Shown here: positions 55,597 through 64,000 of the stretch, one piece after another
Numbering within the stretch: the first letter of the stretch is position 1
Layout of the letters: every line of letters begins with the position of its first letter
DNA from: Fragum whitleyi
Lineage: Eukaryota > Mollusca > Bivalvia > Cardiida > Cardiidae
Reading direction: 5' to 3'
Assembly (NCBI GenBank): GCA_948146395.1
Contig: OX411556.1
Coordinates: 27,141,653 to 27,205,652, forward strand
DNA length: 64,000 nt
The notes under the pieces: model-generated
The model's input: the letters and a program-made list of their open reading frames with translations, nothing else
Databases searched by the model: none
What the model was told of the DNA's origin: nothing
Translations under genes and position numbers: made by a program

Positions 55597-56030
55597 GTTA
55601 ACAACATCGTGAAATTGACCAGGTGAATGATTTTGGAGTGATTTCGGAATGAAATTGAATGAGTTTGTGGAGCGATTTTTGAGTGAATTTAATTGGAGGT
55701 AATCCTACATCGCAAATTTTGTTCAGGATGAACAAAATTTGCGATATGTATTACCTCCCTTTTATAAAACATGTATAAAAGTTCTGTAAATTGCTTTCTT
55801 TTTCATCAGAAACCAGTCGGACGCTAACATTTCAATTATGTGAGAGAAATCGCGTTTTTTTCCATTTATATTCATTTTGAATGTAGCTGTTGATTGTTTA
55901 CTTTTAGTCATTTGGAGCGTTTTTGATCGATTTGAGTTAATGTTTGGAATGAGTGGATGGAGCGCAGACTGAGTGATTTAGAATTGTTTTGATTGAGGTG
56001 AATGTCAATTATACGATGTAACTAGCTGTA
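55597..56030 (+). mobile_element. MITE copy 32
   Basis: AGTTAACAACATCGTGAAAT start without its first bases; hairpin CATCGCAAATTTTGTTC / GAACAAAATTTGCGATATG; end ACGATGTAACTAGCTGTA. Confidence 0.87.
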
Positions 56031-56164
56031 ATCATTTTCTTTGGGCATGCCTTACTTTTTCTAAGGGATTGTCCTGATTTTTTTCGAAATTTGAATTTCA
56101 TTGTGTGAAGCAAGAATCAGTTTTCAATAAATTGCCGGAATAGCCGCATTTCTACCTTTGTATG

Positions 56165-56765
56165 CTATTAAGAATAGTAGGTACAATATGTTCTGTGAAT
56201 TCCTATTTTGTTCGGCGATGTGGGAATTCCTCATTGTATAAATCCGAAATTGAACCAAGTTCTACTTTGTGTTTATAAAGCCGTATGACAAACTTTGCAA
56301 ATCTTTCTGGACAGAAATGCGCTGTTATTATGTAATGATTTCTTATTTTGTCAGGAAAAGTGGAAATTCTGAAAAAAATCTTGAAAAAATATCTAAATTG
56401 TATTATTCCCTATTTTGTGTTTATAAAGCTGTATGCATTGCTAAAGCAATAAATTGAATGTATATAAATATCTTTGTCCAGAGAAATGTTTTAGAATTGT
56501 GCTACAAATATTTATAGGAATTCTTACTCAATTGAGAAAATATTTCCATTATACAGTTCTGGATGTGTATTATCCCACTTTTAGCTGGTGGAGTCCGGAA
56601 TTGAACTTCGAAATGTGGCGGAACTTCCCACTTCCGAACGTTTTTCTCCTTTTATTATATTCATATCATTCCAAAATATATACAAATGTTCAAATTTGCG
56701 TTTGTGAAGCCGTATTTTTAACTTTGGATAGCCATTCCCTCGGGAAAGTCCGGAATTGTACGGCG
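56165..56765. repeat. Degenerate tandem repeat
   Basis: Recurring TTTGTGTTTATAAAGCCGTATG and GAAAGTCCGGAATTG phrases at about 56265, 56415 and 56700. Weak. 56766-57335 is unassigned except a hairpin ATTTGAAAACAAA / TTTGTTTTCAAAT at 56970. Confidence 0.45.
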
Positions 56766-57335
56766 TAGATGGAATTACTTCTAGGTATATTTCCGGATTT
56801 GAGCCGATTCCTCCCTATCATGATCCATCGGCGGTTCTACAGAATAGACTTCTAGAATGATAATACGAAAGTGCGGCATATCGCACGTGGGTTTACATCA
56901 CGTCATAAACATTACTGAAGATGACGTTGCGAAAAACAAAATCAACGTAAGGTTGAAACGGGGCACATTATAATTTGAAAACAAACACACTGCATTTTGT
57001 TTTCAAATCATAACATCAAATATCTCCACAGCTGATCGGGAAGTAAGAAAGATTTGTTATTCTTCAGGCGTATTGACTAAAGTACCACCAGAAACCGATT
57101 AATATGTAATTCTCAAAACTGAGCTCGATAATCTATATAAGAATATATATTTCAAGGCTCGCCGCACAAAATCTACCTATACCTATAAAATGACCTGAAA
57201 TTACTGCACTTACGTCCGAAGTACTTTCCATCTTGCGAAAAAGTCCGATTGATGCTCCGAATGGATTCATCGACAATCCCCTATGGATTAAGGGAAGTAA
57301 CATGTTACCTACGAAAGACCGGTGGTGACCCTTTA

Positions 57336-57595
57336 ATTCACACTTAACGCTTTATACGCTCATACGTTCTAAACAATCACTCCAATCACCCAAAACGCTC
57401 CAAAATTGTTCAAAAACGCATCGAAATCATTTAAATGACCAACATTTCAAACAAATCGATCAAACAATTGAATGATTTTATTGGCTTATGTTGATTTTTA
57501 GGAGTCTGATTTGTCCACGAATACATAACAAAACTAGATGAAAATTGAATTAAATGTATGTAAAAATCAATTTTCACAGTGTTGTTAATTGTGAC
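57336..57595 (-). mobile_element. MITE fragment, copy 33
   Basis: AATCACTCCAATCACCCAAAA, CGCTCCAAAATTG and the variant core (TTTTATTGGCTTATGTTGAT); hairpin and right arm absent; ends CAGTGTTGTTAATTGTGA. Confidence 0.65.
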
Positions 57596-57708
57596 TTTAG
57601 TTGAATAAGCTGAAGTAACACGTTTTCGCCCCCCCCCCCCTACCCTCCCCCTCAAACGATTTGCTCTTTTTTCATGTCCATTTCTTTATATCTTGAAGAT
57701 AAATAAAG

Positions 57709-58180
57709 TTACAGTTAACAAAATCGTGCAATTGACAATCTGAATGATATTTGGACGAAATGGAATGAGTATGTGGAGCGAGATTTTAGCGAAAAATAAG
57801 GGATGAGCTCCAATATCACTATTTTTTTCAGGATGAACAGAGAGATATTAACTGCCTCCCATTACAAATATGCAATGTCTAATCATAGATTCCTATTTCA
57901 TCAAGTACCAATCAGACGCTCACAATTTAAATTATGTCAGTAAAATCATGATTCTGTGCACCAAATGATGCATTTTTTGCTTAATTTCTTGCTAGCCATT
58001 TTTATTTTTTTAAGCTAATCCATGAGCTTATCTTTCATGTGATTTTAGAGTGTTTTCGAATGGTTTGAGTGAGTGTTTTGAATGAATGAATGCATGAATG
58101 AATAAATGAATGGAGCGATGAGTGAAGGATTTAGAATGGTTTTGATTGCAATGAATGTCAATTTCACGATGTTCTTAACT
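57709..58180 (+). mobile_element. MITE copy 34
   Basis: TTACAGTTAACAAAATCGTG start, decayed hairpin, an extra GAATGAATGAATGCATGAAT run near 58080, end CACGATGTTCTTAACTTA. Confidence 0.83.
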
Positions 58181-58484
58181 TAAAAATATTTGAGGGGCTT
58201 GTCATGAATATAAAAGTCGGTGTCAATGCCATCATTTGAACGTTTGTGTTACTCTCTGTCAGGTTCAGAACAGCTGACAATACCCATTAAGATTATCGAG
58301 AGTTGGGGAAAATGAAACGTTCGTGAACGCTCAAAACCGGTTTCCTACATTGTACGCAATTACATTAACATTGCAAAGTATTATTTCTGAAACATTGGCG
58401 AACGCTCAAAACTGGTTTCCTACTTAATACGTATATGCTCTTACATCGTCGATTATTATTCAAATACGTTACGCGAACGTTTAC

Positions 58485-58605
58485 GGCAGATTAGCACAGT
58501 GTATAAGAGTTGCAAATTGATATCCCGCTTAGCACGTCCGCTTTCGTGCAAAAGGGGAAAACATTTTCAAACGTTCCCAAAAGTTTGTCATCCTGCACGC
58601 ATGGT
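58485..58605. repeat. Foldback element, CACGTGC family, before ferroportin B
   Basis: TGATATCCCGCTTAGCACGT ... TTCGTGCAAAAGGGGAAAAC ... TGTCATCCTGCACGCATGG. Diverged. About 145 bp before the exon 1 ATG of copy B. Confidence 0.65.
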
Positions 58606-58749
58606 AAATCTTTTACACGTTGATTGTAACTATTTACTCGGGTATAAGAGGTATTCGGTGACTTTTAATAAACGAAGAGTACATGTAGAATGTTTCAGTG
58701 TGTTCAGACGTTGGTTTAAGTTGTTGAATATTGGATTACATCAAGTGTC

Positions 58750-58768
58750 ATGGTTTTATCTTTTCTAT
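58750..58768 (+). CDS. SLC40A1: Ferroportin B exon 1 (MVLSFL + 1 base)
   Basis: ATG GTT TTA TCT TTT CTA T before GTGAGT. All differences from copy A are synonymous, and the preceding AAGTGTC and GAATATTxG stretch is shared, marking the homologous 5' end of the two genes. Confidence 0.7.
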
Positions 58769-61700
58769 GTGAGTATCTGTTGAAATAACACTTAAAAAGG
58801 CTTTAAAGTTTAACAACCGTTTCATTAAATTTTCTCATTTACCTTATCATGACAAATGTACATACAAATGTTCAGTTAACAACATCGTGAAATTGACAAG
58901 GTGAATGATTATGGAATGATTTCGGAATGAAATTGAATGGGTGTGTGGAGCGACTTTTGAGTGAATCTAATGGGAGGTAATCCAGTATTATAAATTTTGT
59001 TCAGGATGAAAAAATTAGCAATATTGATTGCCTCCCTTTAATAAAATATGCATACAAGTTCTATAGATAGCTCCCTATTTCTTCAAGAACCTGTTGGAAG
59101 TTGGAAGTAATTTCAATAAAGTAAGTTAAATCCCGATTTTTTTTCAAGATATTTTTATTTTGAACGAAGTTGTTGTTATATGTTTTTCAGTGAATTTTGA
59201 ATGGTTTGAGAGAGTGTCTGGTATGAATGAATGGATCGCTGAGTGAGCGATTTAGAATGGTTTTGATTGAGTTAAATGTCAATTTCACGATGTAGTTAAC
59301 TGTATATATCAGACAGGCATTTTTCGTCATTCGACTTGCTTCAATAATGTAGCCCTCTCTCTTATTTTTTGATGACATCAAAACCAAAGTCCCACATCAG
59401 ACTATCAAAAGGGATGGGGGGTACGTTATCGCAACTTATGTCAGACAGGCTTTCTTTCGTGTATACGGTTTCTTAAATGAGGGGTCCAATACATTTTACC
59501 AATTACGAGAAAAGTTTAATCTCATGGAGTAGCCCTCGAACACTCAATCACTCGAGTCTGGTCTAGCTGCTAAACTCTTCTTTACCACAAGATTCTGCTC
59601 ATGATAAATAAGCCCTAAACAATGATTTGGCTGAAAAAATAAAAATAAATAACCATTCGAAAACGCTCCAAAGTCCCTAAAGATACTTGATCAAGTACTG
59701 AATTCAAAAACAGAAATTTCTACATAAAAAACATGTTTTCACTGCCTTTATTGATTTTGGAAACGTCTGATTGGTTCTCAGACACATGAGAAGCTTTTTA
59801 TAGAACTTGTATGCAAATTTAATTAAAGGGAGATAATTGATATCGCTAATTTTGTTCATCTTGTACAAAATAGCAATTTTGGATTAGCCCCCCTAGAATT
59901 TCATTCAAAAGTCACTCATCTGGCTCATTCAATTTCATTCCCAAATCATTCCAATATCATTCCTTGTGTTAATTCACAATGTTCTTAAGGTTCATGTAAA
60001 GTGTTTGAGACCCAATTTAAAGGGCGCTTCATTAGCCAAGTAAAAGCAGCATGTCCAGGTATATTATATATAAAAATGAAGCTATTTTTGATAGCCATTA
60101 GCCAATGTTATCTAACAGTCATGCAGTTGCTTGTTCTGTACAAAATGACCCTTTTCCACAATATTTTGCTATACCGCTATAGCTATGGCAGTCTTATGTT
60201 GCTTAATTGCTTGTGCTCATAAACAGCTTCAATTTGATATATAATATACCTGGACATTTGCCTTTTTCTTGGCAAATGAAGTGTTTTAAAATTGGGCCTC
60301 AAACACTTTACATCAACCTTAACTGCATTTCCTCGATGAAAACTCATGCGAAACGTTTAGAAATGAAACCCCACTTTGCACGAGGATATGCGTGCAAAGC
60401 GGGATATTATTTCTAAGACGTTTCGGGACTGTTTTCATCCTAATTGTAGAGGAGGCCTGCAGGATTTCAAAACGGTGCGAACTGTTCGCCAATTTTATCC
60501 CGCTTTACACGCAAATTCACGTGTAAAGGGGGGTCAAATTGGCTAACTGTTTGCACCGTTTTTATTTCATCCTGAACGCAGGGCATGCTATTTACGTCCC
60601 CGAGTGAGCCAGTGGCTTGAACTCATTTGTACGTTTTTCTATAGCTGTATAGACTAGAACATAAAGTATATAAAGTATTTTGTCAATGGACTCGCATGGG
60701 TTTCGGTTGTATCAAACCCGCGACTTTGAAACCACGAGTCGAGAGGATTTCGGCAATCGAGGTTTAACCTAGATTAAGATCTGTTTGTTTGAATGGCTTT
60801 TACGCCCGCTTTCAACAATCTTTCGGTTATACCGCGGCGGCTGGAGCACCTTTCAATGGATTCTTGGTATTTCTTACACCAATAATACCATTACATTCTG
60901 TCCTAGCCTCCACCGTCAGGGATCGAACAAAGGACCTTTAGATTTTCAAACTGCCGCGTTACCAACTGCGCTATGACGGTGGAACCTAGATAAGAGGGAA
61001 ATTTGCTAAAATTGCAATATTTTCAATGAAACCAAATCCTGTCATGTGGTTACACATTTGAATAGTTTCGTCTCAAACCTTGTTTGACCCCTTCCCCTCT
61101 TTCTTTCTAATGTGTGCATGTGCAAAGATGAGTTCATTTGTACAAGGGGCTGGCCAAAATCGCCCATCAAAGCTTTGGTTTTATTGTTTGTAATGTCTGC
61201 GACCACCTCAGATATCAAAACATCTGTCATTTGTAAATATTTTGGACGAACCGTCTTTTCGGCGTTAAAAGTGGCGTGGTCGATAGTCGGTCAAAACTTT
61301 TCCTTCAAAGTTTCGGCTAAGAGAAATCTCGAAACACTTCAGTACGTTTCAGTCCAGACTATTCTGATCAAGACGTTAATGAGTGTACCAAATGAGTAAA
61401 CTCCTCGTGAAAGAAAAATGTTTCTATAGAATAAGATGCTTACCATAACTTTGAAGTTGAGAGTACTTCTTTTTTCTTGGATCATCTTCATCAATGCTTT
61501 GGGTTTTTTTTAGCTCCACTAACCGCTGGTCACTGGGGCAAATGTCGTGGCACCGTGTCCATCGTACGTCCGTCCCTCCGTGCGTCAGGTCGTATATGTT
61601 TTCTTAAAAAAAAAACCGTTTCCTCAAACTACTCAAATACTGGATGAATTTTAACCCGAAATACGCATTCTACCCGTTCTTCAATACATTATGTTCCATC

Positions 61701-63002
61701 AATTAGATCGTGAGTTCGAAGCCGCCACCATAGCGCAGTTGGTTAGGCATAAGACTTCCAATCTGGAAGTCGTGGGTTCGATCCCCGGTGGCGGCAAATA
61801 TCCTTTCCGACGTTTGTCTCTCACCAAAAGGTATATAATCGTAAACCTATGTGAGATAGCAGTCGGAGGCTAGGAAAGGGTGTTATGGTAGTACAGGTAA
61901 AAGATAAACCAGAAATCCATTGTTAGGTGCTCTGGCCGCCGCGATATAACTGCGAAATTGTTGAAAGCGACTTAAAACCCAGTCAAACAAACAAACAATC
62001 ATGACTTCGAATCCCGACTCACACAACTTTCATCCGACTTTTGACAAAAGTCATTGCGACAAGCGTTATTTGTCTCCCACCAATGAGCGAATAATAAATA
62101 GTACGCGAAAGTAGGATGGGCAGTTTACAGTTACCAACTTCGTGAAATTGACAAGGTGAAAGATTATGGAATGATTTCGGAATGAAATTGAATGAGTGTG
62201 TGGAGTGACTTTTGAGTGAATTTGATGGGAGGTAATCCAGTATTGCAAATTTTGTTCAGGATGAACAAAATTAGCAATATTGATTTCATCCCTTTAATGA
62301 AATATGCTTACAAGTTCTAAAGATAGCTTCCTACTTCTTCAAGAACCTATCAGACGCTTACATTTCAACCAAATAAGTGAAATCCCGATTTTTCTCCCAG
62401 CTATTTTTATTTTGATCGAAGTTGTTGTTATATGTTTTTCAGTGAGTTTGGAGCGTTTTTGAATGGTTTGAGTGAGTGTCTGGAATGAATGAATGGAGCG
62501 CTGAGTGAGCGATTTAGAATGGTTTTGATTGAGTTAAATGTCAATTTTACGATGAAGTTAACTGTATGGCTCAGAGAAAAGGTTGTGGATGTATTGGTGT
62601 GAGATATAACATAATGCCATGAGTAGGCACACAAGCCTTCGAGATATCTATAACTGAAATAATGTTGAAAGCGGCGTTAAAACCCAATCAAACAATCAAT
62701 CAACCCAACAATGGGTTGATAAAAGTAAACTTAGTTTGGATGAAAAGTCGATGCTCGTAAAAGATATCGTGGTGGAACTGGTAAGAGATACATACGAAGC
62801 CATAGTTAGATGCTATGGTCACCGCGATATGATTACATTTCTGTTAATAGCTGCATAAAACCCGATTCAAAAAGATACATCAGACTCAAAGCTGTCTTCT
62901 TTAAGAAATAAATCTTGTGATATTTCAGTTGGAAAAGAGCCGAGAGGAATTAAAGGAAAGGCGAAGCTGCTAGTCTACTTAAATCATTTCATAACAGGAT
63001 GG
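58750..63002 (+). CDS. SLC40A1: Ferroportin homologue copy B, 5' part (runs off right edge)
   Basis: The tandem second gene begins 6.7 kb after copy A ends. Two exons are visible: 58750-58768 (MVLSFL + T, donor GTGAGT) and 62929-63002 (GKEPRGIKGKAKLLVYLNHF then ITGW, donor GTAAGT), joined in phase 1. The exon for TM1-TM2 is not found before 64000. In copy A it lies 1161 bp after exon 2, which here would fall past the window end. Intron 1 is 4.2 kb and full of MITE, SINE and foldback insertions, against 1.1 kb in copy A. Whether copy B keeps the metal ligands cannot be seen here. Confidence 0.8.
58871..59304 (+). mobile_element. MITE copy 35, ferroportin B intron 1
   Basis: CAGTTAACAACATCGTGAAA start, hairpin TGGGAGGTAATCCAGTATTA / TAGCAATATTGATTGCCTCCC, end CACGATGTAGTTAACTGTA. 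Confidence 0.88.
59650..59990 (-). mobile_element. MITE copy 36, left end lost
   Basis: From CATTCGAAAACGCTCC through AAGGGAGATAATTGATATCGC to TTCACAATGTTCTTAAGG. Confidence 0.75.
59988..60321. repeat. Foldback element with ~110-bp arms
   Basis: AAGTGTTTGAGACCCAATTT, AAAG...CTTCATTAGCCAAG, TGTCCAGGTATATTATATAT in the left arm and the complement on the right (ATATAATATACCTGGACATT, CTTGGCAAATGAAG, AAATTGGGCCTCAAACACTT). Spacer about 110 bp. Confidence 0.85.
60337..60449. repeat. Foldback element, CACGTGC family
   Basis: TGCGAAACGTTTAGAAATGA ... CACTTTGCACGAGGATATGC, GTGCAAAGCGGG ... TTTCTAAGACGTTTCGGGAC. Confidence 0.72.
60455..60587. repeat. Foldback element, CACGTGC family
   Basis: CAAAACGGTGCGAACTGTTCG, CCAATTTTATCCCGCTTTAC / GTAAAGGGGGGTCAAATTGG, CTAACTGTTTGCACCGTTTT, ATCCTGAACGCAGG. 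Arms over 45 bp. Confidence 0.8.
60783..60983 (-). mobile_element. tRNA-derived SINE, copy 8, body deleted
   Basis: Tail TGTTTGTTTGAATGGCTTTT, body cut after CATTCTGTCCTAGCCTCC, then the head from ACCGTCAGGGATCGAAC to GCGCTATGACGGTGG. AACCTAGAT on both sides (60766 and 60984) is a probable target-site duplication. Confidence 0.83.
61721..61999 (+). mobile_element. tRNA-derived SINE, copy 9, plus strand
   Basis: Head GCCGCCACCATAGCGCAGTT, GGTTAGGCATAAG, B box GGGTTCGATCCCCGG, acceptor match TGGCGGC. Then the body CTCACCAAAAGGTATATAAT, GATAGCAGTCGGAGGC, and tail CCGCGATATAACTGCGAAAT, ending CAAACAAACAAACAATC. Near-repeat TGAGTTCGAA / TGACTTCGAA at the borders. The head could be mistaken for a tRNA gene, but positions 8-9 (CC) and the anticodon loop are wrong for one. 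Confidence 0.9.
62126..62566 (+). mobile_element. MITE copy 37, ferroportin B intron 1
   Basis: TACAGTTACCAACTTCGTGA ... TTTTACGATGAAGTTAACTG, 441 bp; hairpin TGGGAGGTAATCCAGTATTGC / AGCAATATTGATTTCATCCC. Very close to copy 35. Confidence 0.9.
62636..62877 (+). mobile_element. Two SINE tail fragments
   Basis: 62636-62705 has ATATCTATAACTGAAATAAT, GTTGAAAGCGGCGTTAAAAC, CCAATCAAACAATCAATCAA. 62765-62877 repeats the older body and tail (AAGCCATAGTTAGATGCTAT, CACCGCGATATGATTACATT). Ends 52 bp before ferroportin B exon 2. 63003-64000 holds nothing recognisable. Confidence 0.75.
62929..63002 (+). CDS. SLC40A1: Ferroportin B exon 2
   Basis: 74 bp, same length, phase, TATTTCAG acceptor and GTAAGT donor as copy A exon 2. 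The last 11 residues, LVYLNHFITGW, are identical in the two copies. Differences cluster in the N-terminal GKEPRGIKGKAK, where copy A has GKDSSGITGNAK. Confidence 0.9.
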
Positions 63003-64000
63003 GTAAGTGTTTTGTTTTTTATATTGTGGAATAATCAAAACACTGAAAGTGCTGATGGTGAACGTCCCTGTTCGCAGAGTAGGGTGACATAGATATTTAA
63101 AAATCTACTCAACAAAGGCATTATATGGACAAATGGCAAATCGATATTACAAAGGTTTTTTTACCAATCGAAATTTTCTTGCAAGAAAAAATCCACCCAA
63201 GTATCATTTCTTTAAAATGTTGATTGAATATTTGTCATATATTGAAACAAACTCTGCTTATAAATGGGGAGCTTTTCATTAGAATGGCATATATCCCTTC
63301 TGTTAAAGGGTCCCCGGAGATAATTCTTGTGAGATTTGGATGACATCCATGCAAGCTTAAGCTTCTAAGAAAAGTGTCTTACCATATGAACTATTTGAAA
63401 TTGACATCTGCTCATCAAAAGCATGATTCGCATGTACTGTAATCATATCAATATTTTGCAGACTGATACTGGGTTACCAAGGAATCATTTTCGTAAATAG
63501 ATTCAAACTAAAGACGAACGTGAGTACTTTATCAGATAGTTGCATTGCCAACATTATTTATCTAATGTGATTTCAATTCAAGATTTGTAGATTAAGCAGT
63601 CACGCGGTACTTTCGGCCATTACCGCTCATTTAACCACGGTGCACTTGCATAATGTCTTTAGACATATGATCACACGTAATTATAGAATTATTTGCGAAG
63701 CATATTCGATAAAATCGACACGCATTCTTAGTTCACGTATTTCACTATTCTTGTTACCGTTTCTTATGCTACCTTTGTGTATAAGTAAATACGGTAATTT
63801 TGTTAACTTTGTTAAGCTCTAAACCCTTGGTATGCTACGCGGATCATCCATACGCCCGATTAAAAATTTGCAACTTCTTTTTGTATTTTGAATGCGGATT
63901 TTTAATGCCTTCACATGATAAAGAATTCTAGTATCACGCCGTTCACAAAATAAACAATGATCTTGCGAAGAGAAGTCTTGGGAAAAACTAAATTGAACTT

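Noticed and set aside
61721..61796. Possible functional tRNA gene
   Set aside because: Acceptor stem and A/B boxes are present, but positions 8-9 and the anticodon loop do not fit a tRNA, and SINE body and tail follow directly.

Overview
The window looks like nuclear DNA from an animal, most likely a bivalve or other mollusc (inference). Reasons: two recognisable genes are split into short exons by large introns with GT..AG borders; the DNA is AT-rich and packed with short non-autonomous transposons; several copies of a tRNA-derived SINE end in a GCGATATAACTGAAA / AAAGCGGCGTTAAAACCC type tail of the kind common in molluscs; and there are long tandem blocks bounded by GCTCACCTGAGCAC and GGGCCACTATGGCCC, also typical of mollusc genomes. 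There is no bacterial-type coding; nearly all short open frames are chance.

Layout. (1) 2826-25166, minus strand: a complete four-exon gene for a 542-residue major facilitator of the MFSD4 / sodium-dependent glucose transporter 1 (NaGLT1) family. Its 16.3-kb first intron is filled with repeats. (2) 39810-52047, plus strand: an eight-exon ferroportin (SLC40A1) homologue of about 558 residues. A 2-bp deficit in exon 7 breaks the frame, and three of the four residues that bind metal in vertebrate ferroportin are replaced. (3) 58750-63002 and beyond the right edge, plus strand: the first two exons of a second, tandem ferroportin gene, homologous to the first copy in exon 1, exon 2, splice phase and the adjacent 5' flank.

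Between and inside the genes the DNA is a mosaic of mobile elements. The dominant one is a roughly 430-bp Tc1/mariner-type MITE (TA-CAGT...ACTG-TA ends, terminal motif ACATCGTGAAATTGACA, and a conserved internal hairpin with GGGAGGTAAT / ATTACCTCCC arms), present in about 35 full or partial copies. Several lie within 10-65 bp of splice sites of both genes. Others are: a decayed Tc1-like element with a broken transposase (35573-36782) nested in a MITE that carries another MITE; a matched pair of 229-bp TTAA-flanked (piggyBac-like) MITEs; at least five foldback families; about ten SINE copies; a 5.3-kb structure with ~500-bp inverted arms (15169-20475); three blocks of a mollusc-type tandem element; and a 32-bp minisatellite with an eight-unit higher-order repeat (21617-22405).

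The two gene types are both membrane transporters, arranged head to head with 14.6 kb between start codons. Nothing in the sequence shows that they are co-regulated. Most interesting are the tandem ferroportin pair, the loss of metal-ligand residues in the first copy, and MITE ends lying where splice signals are expected.
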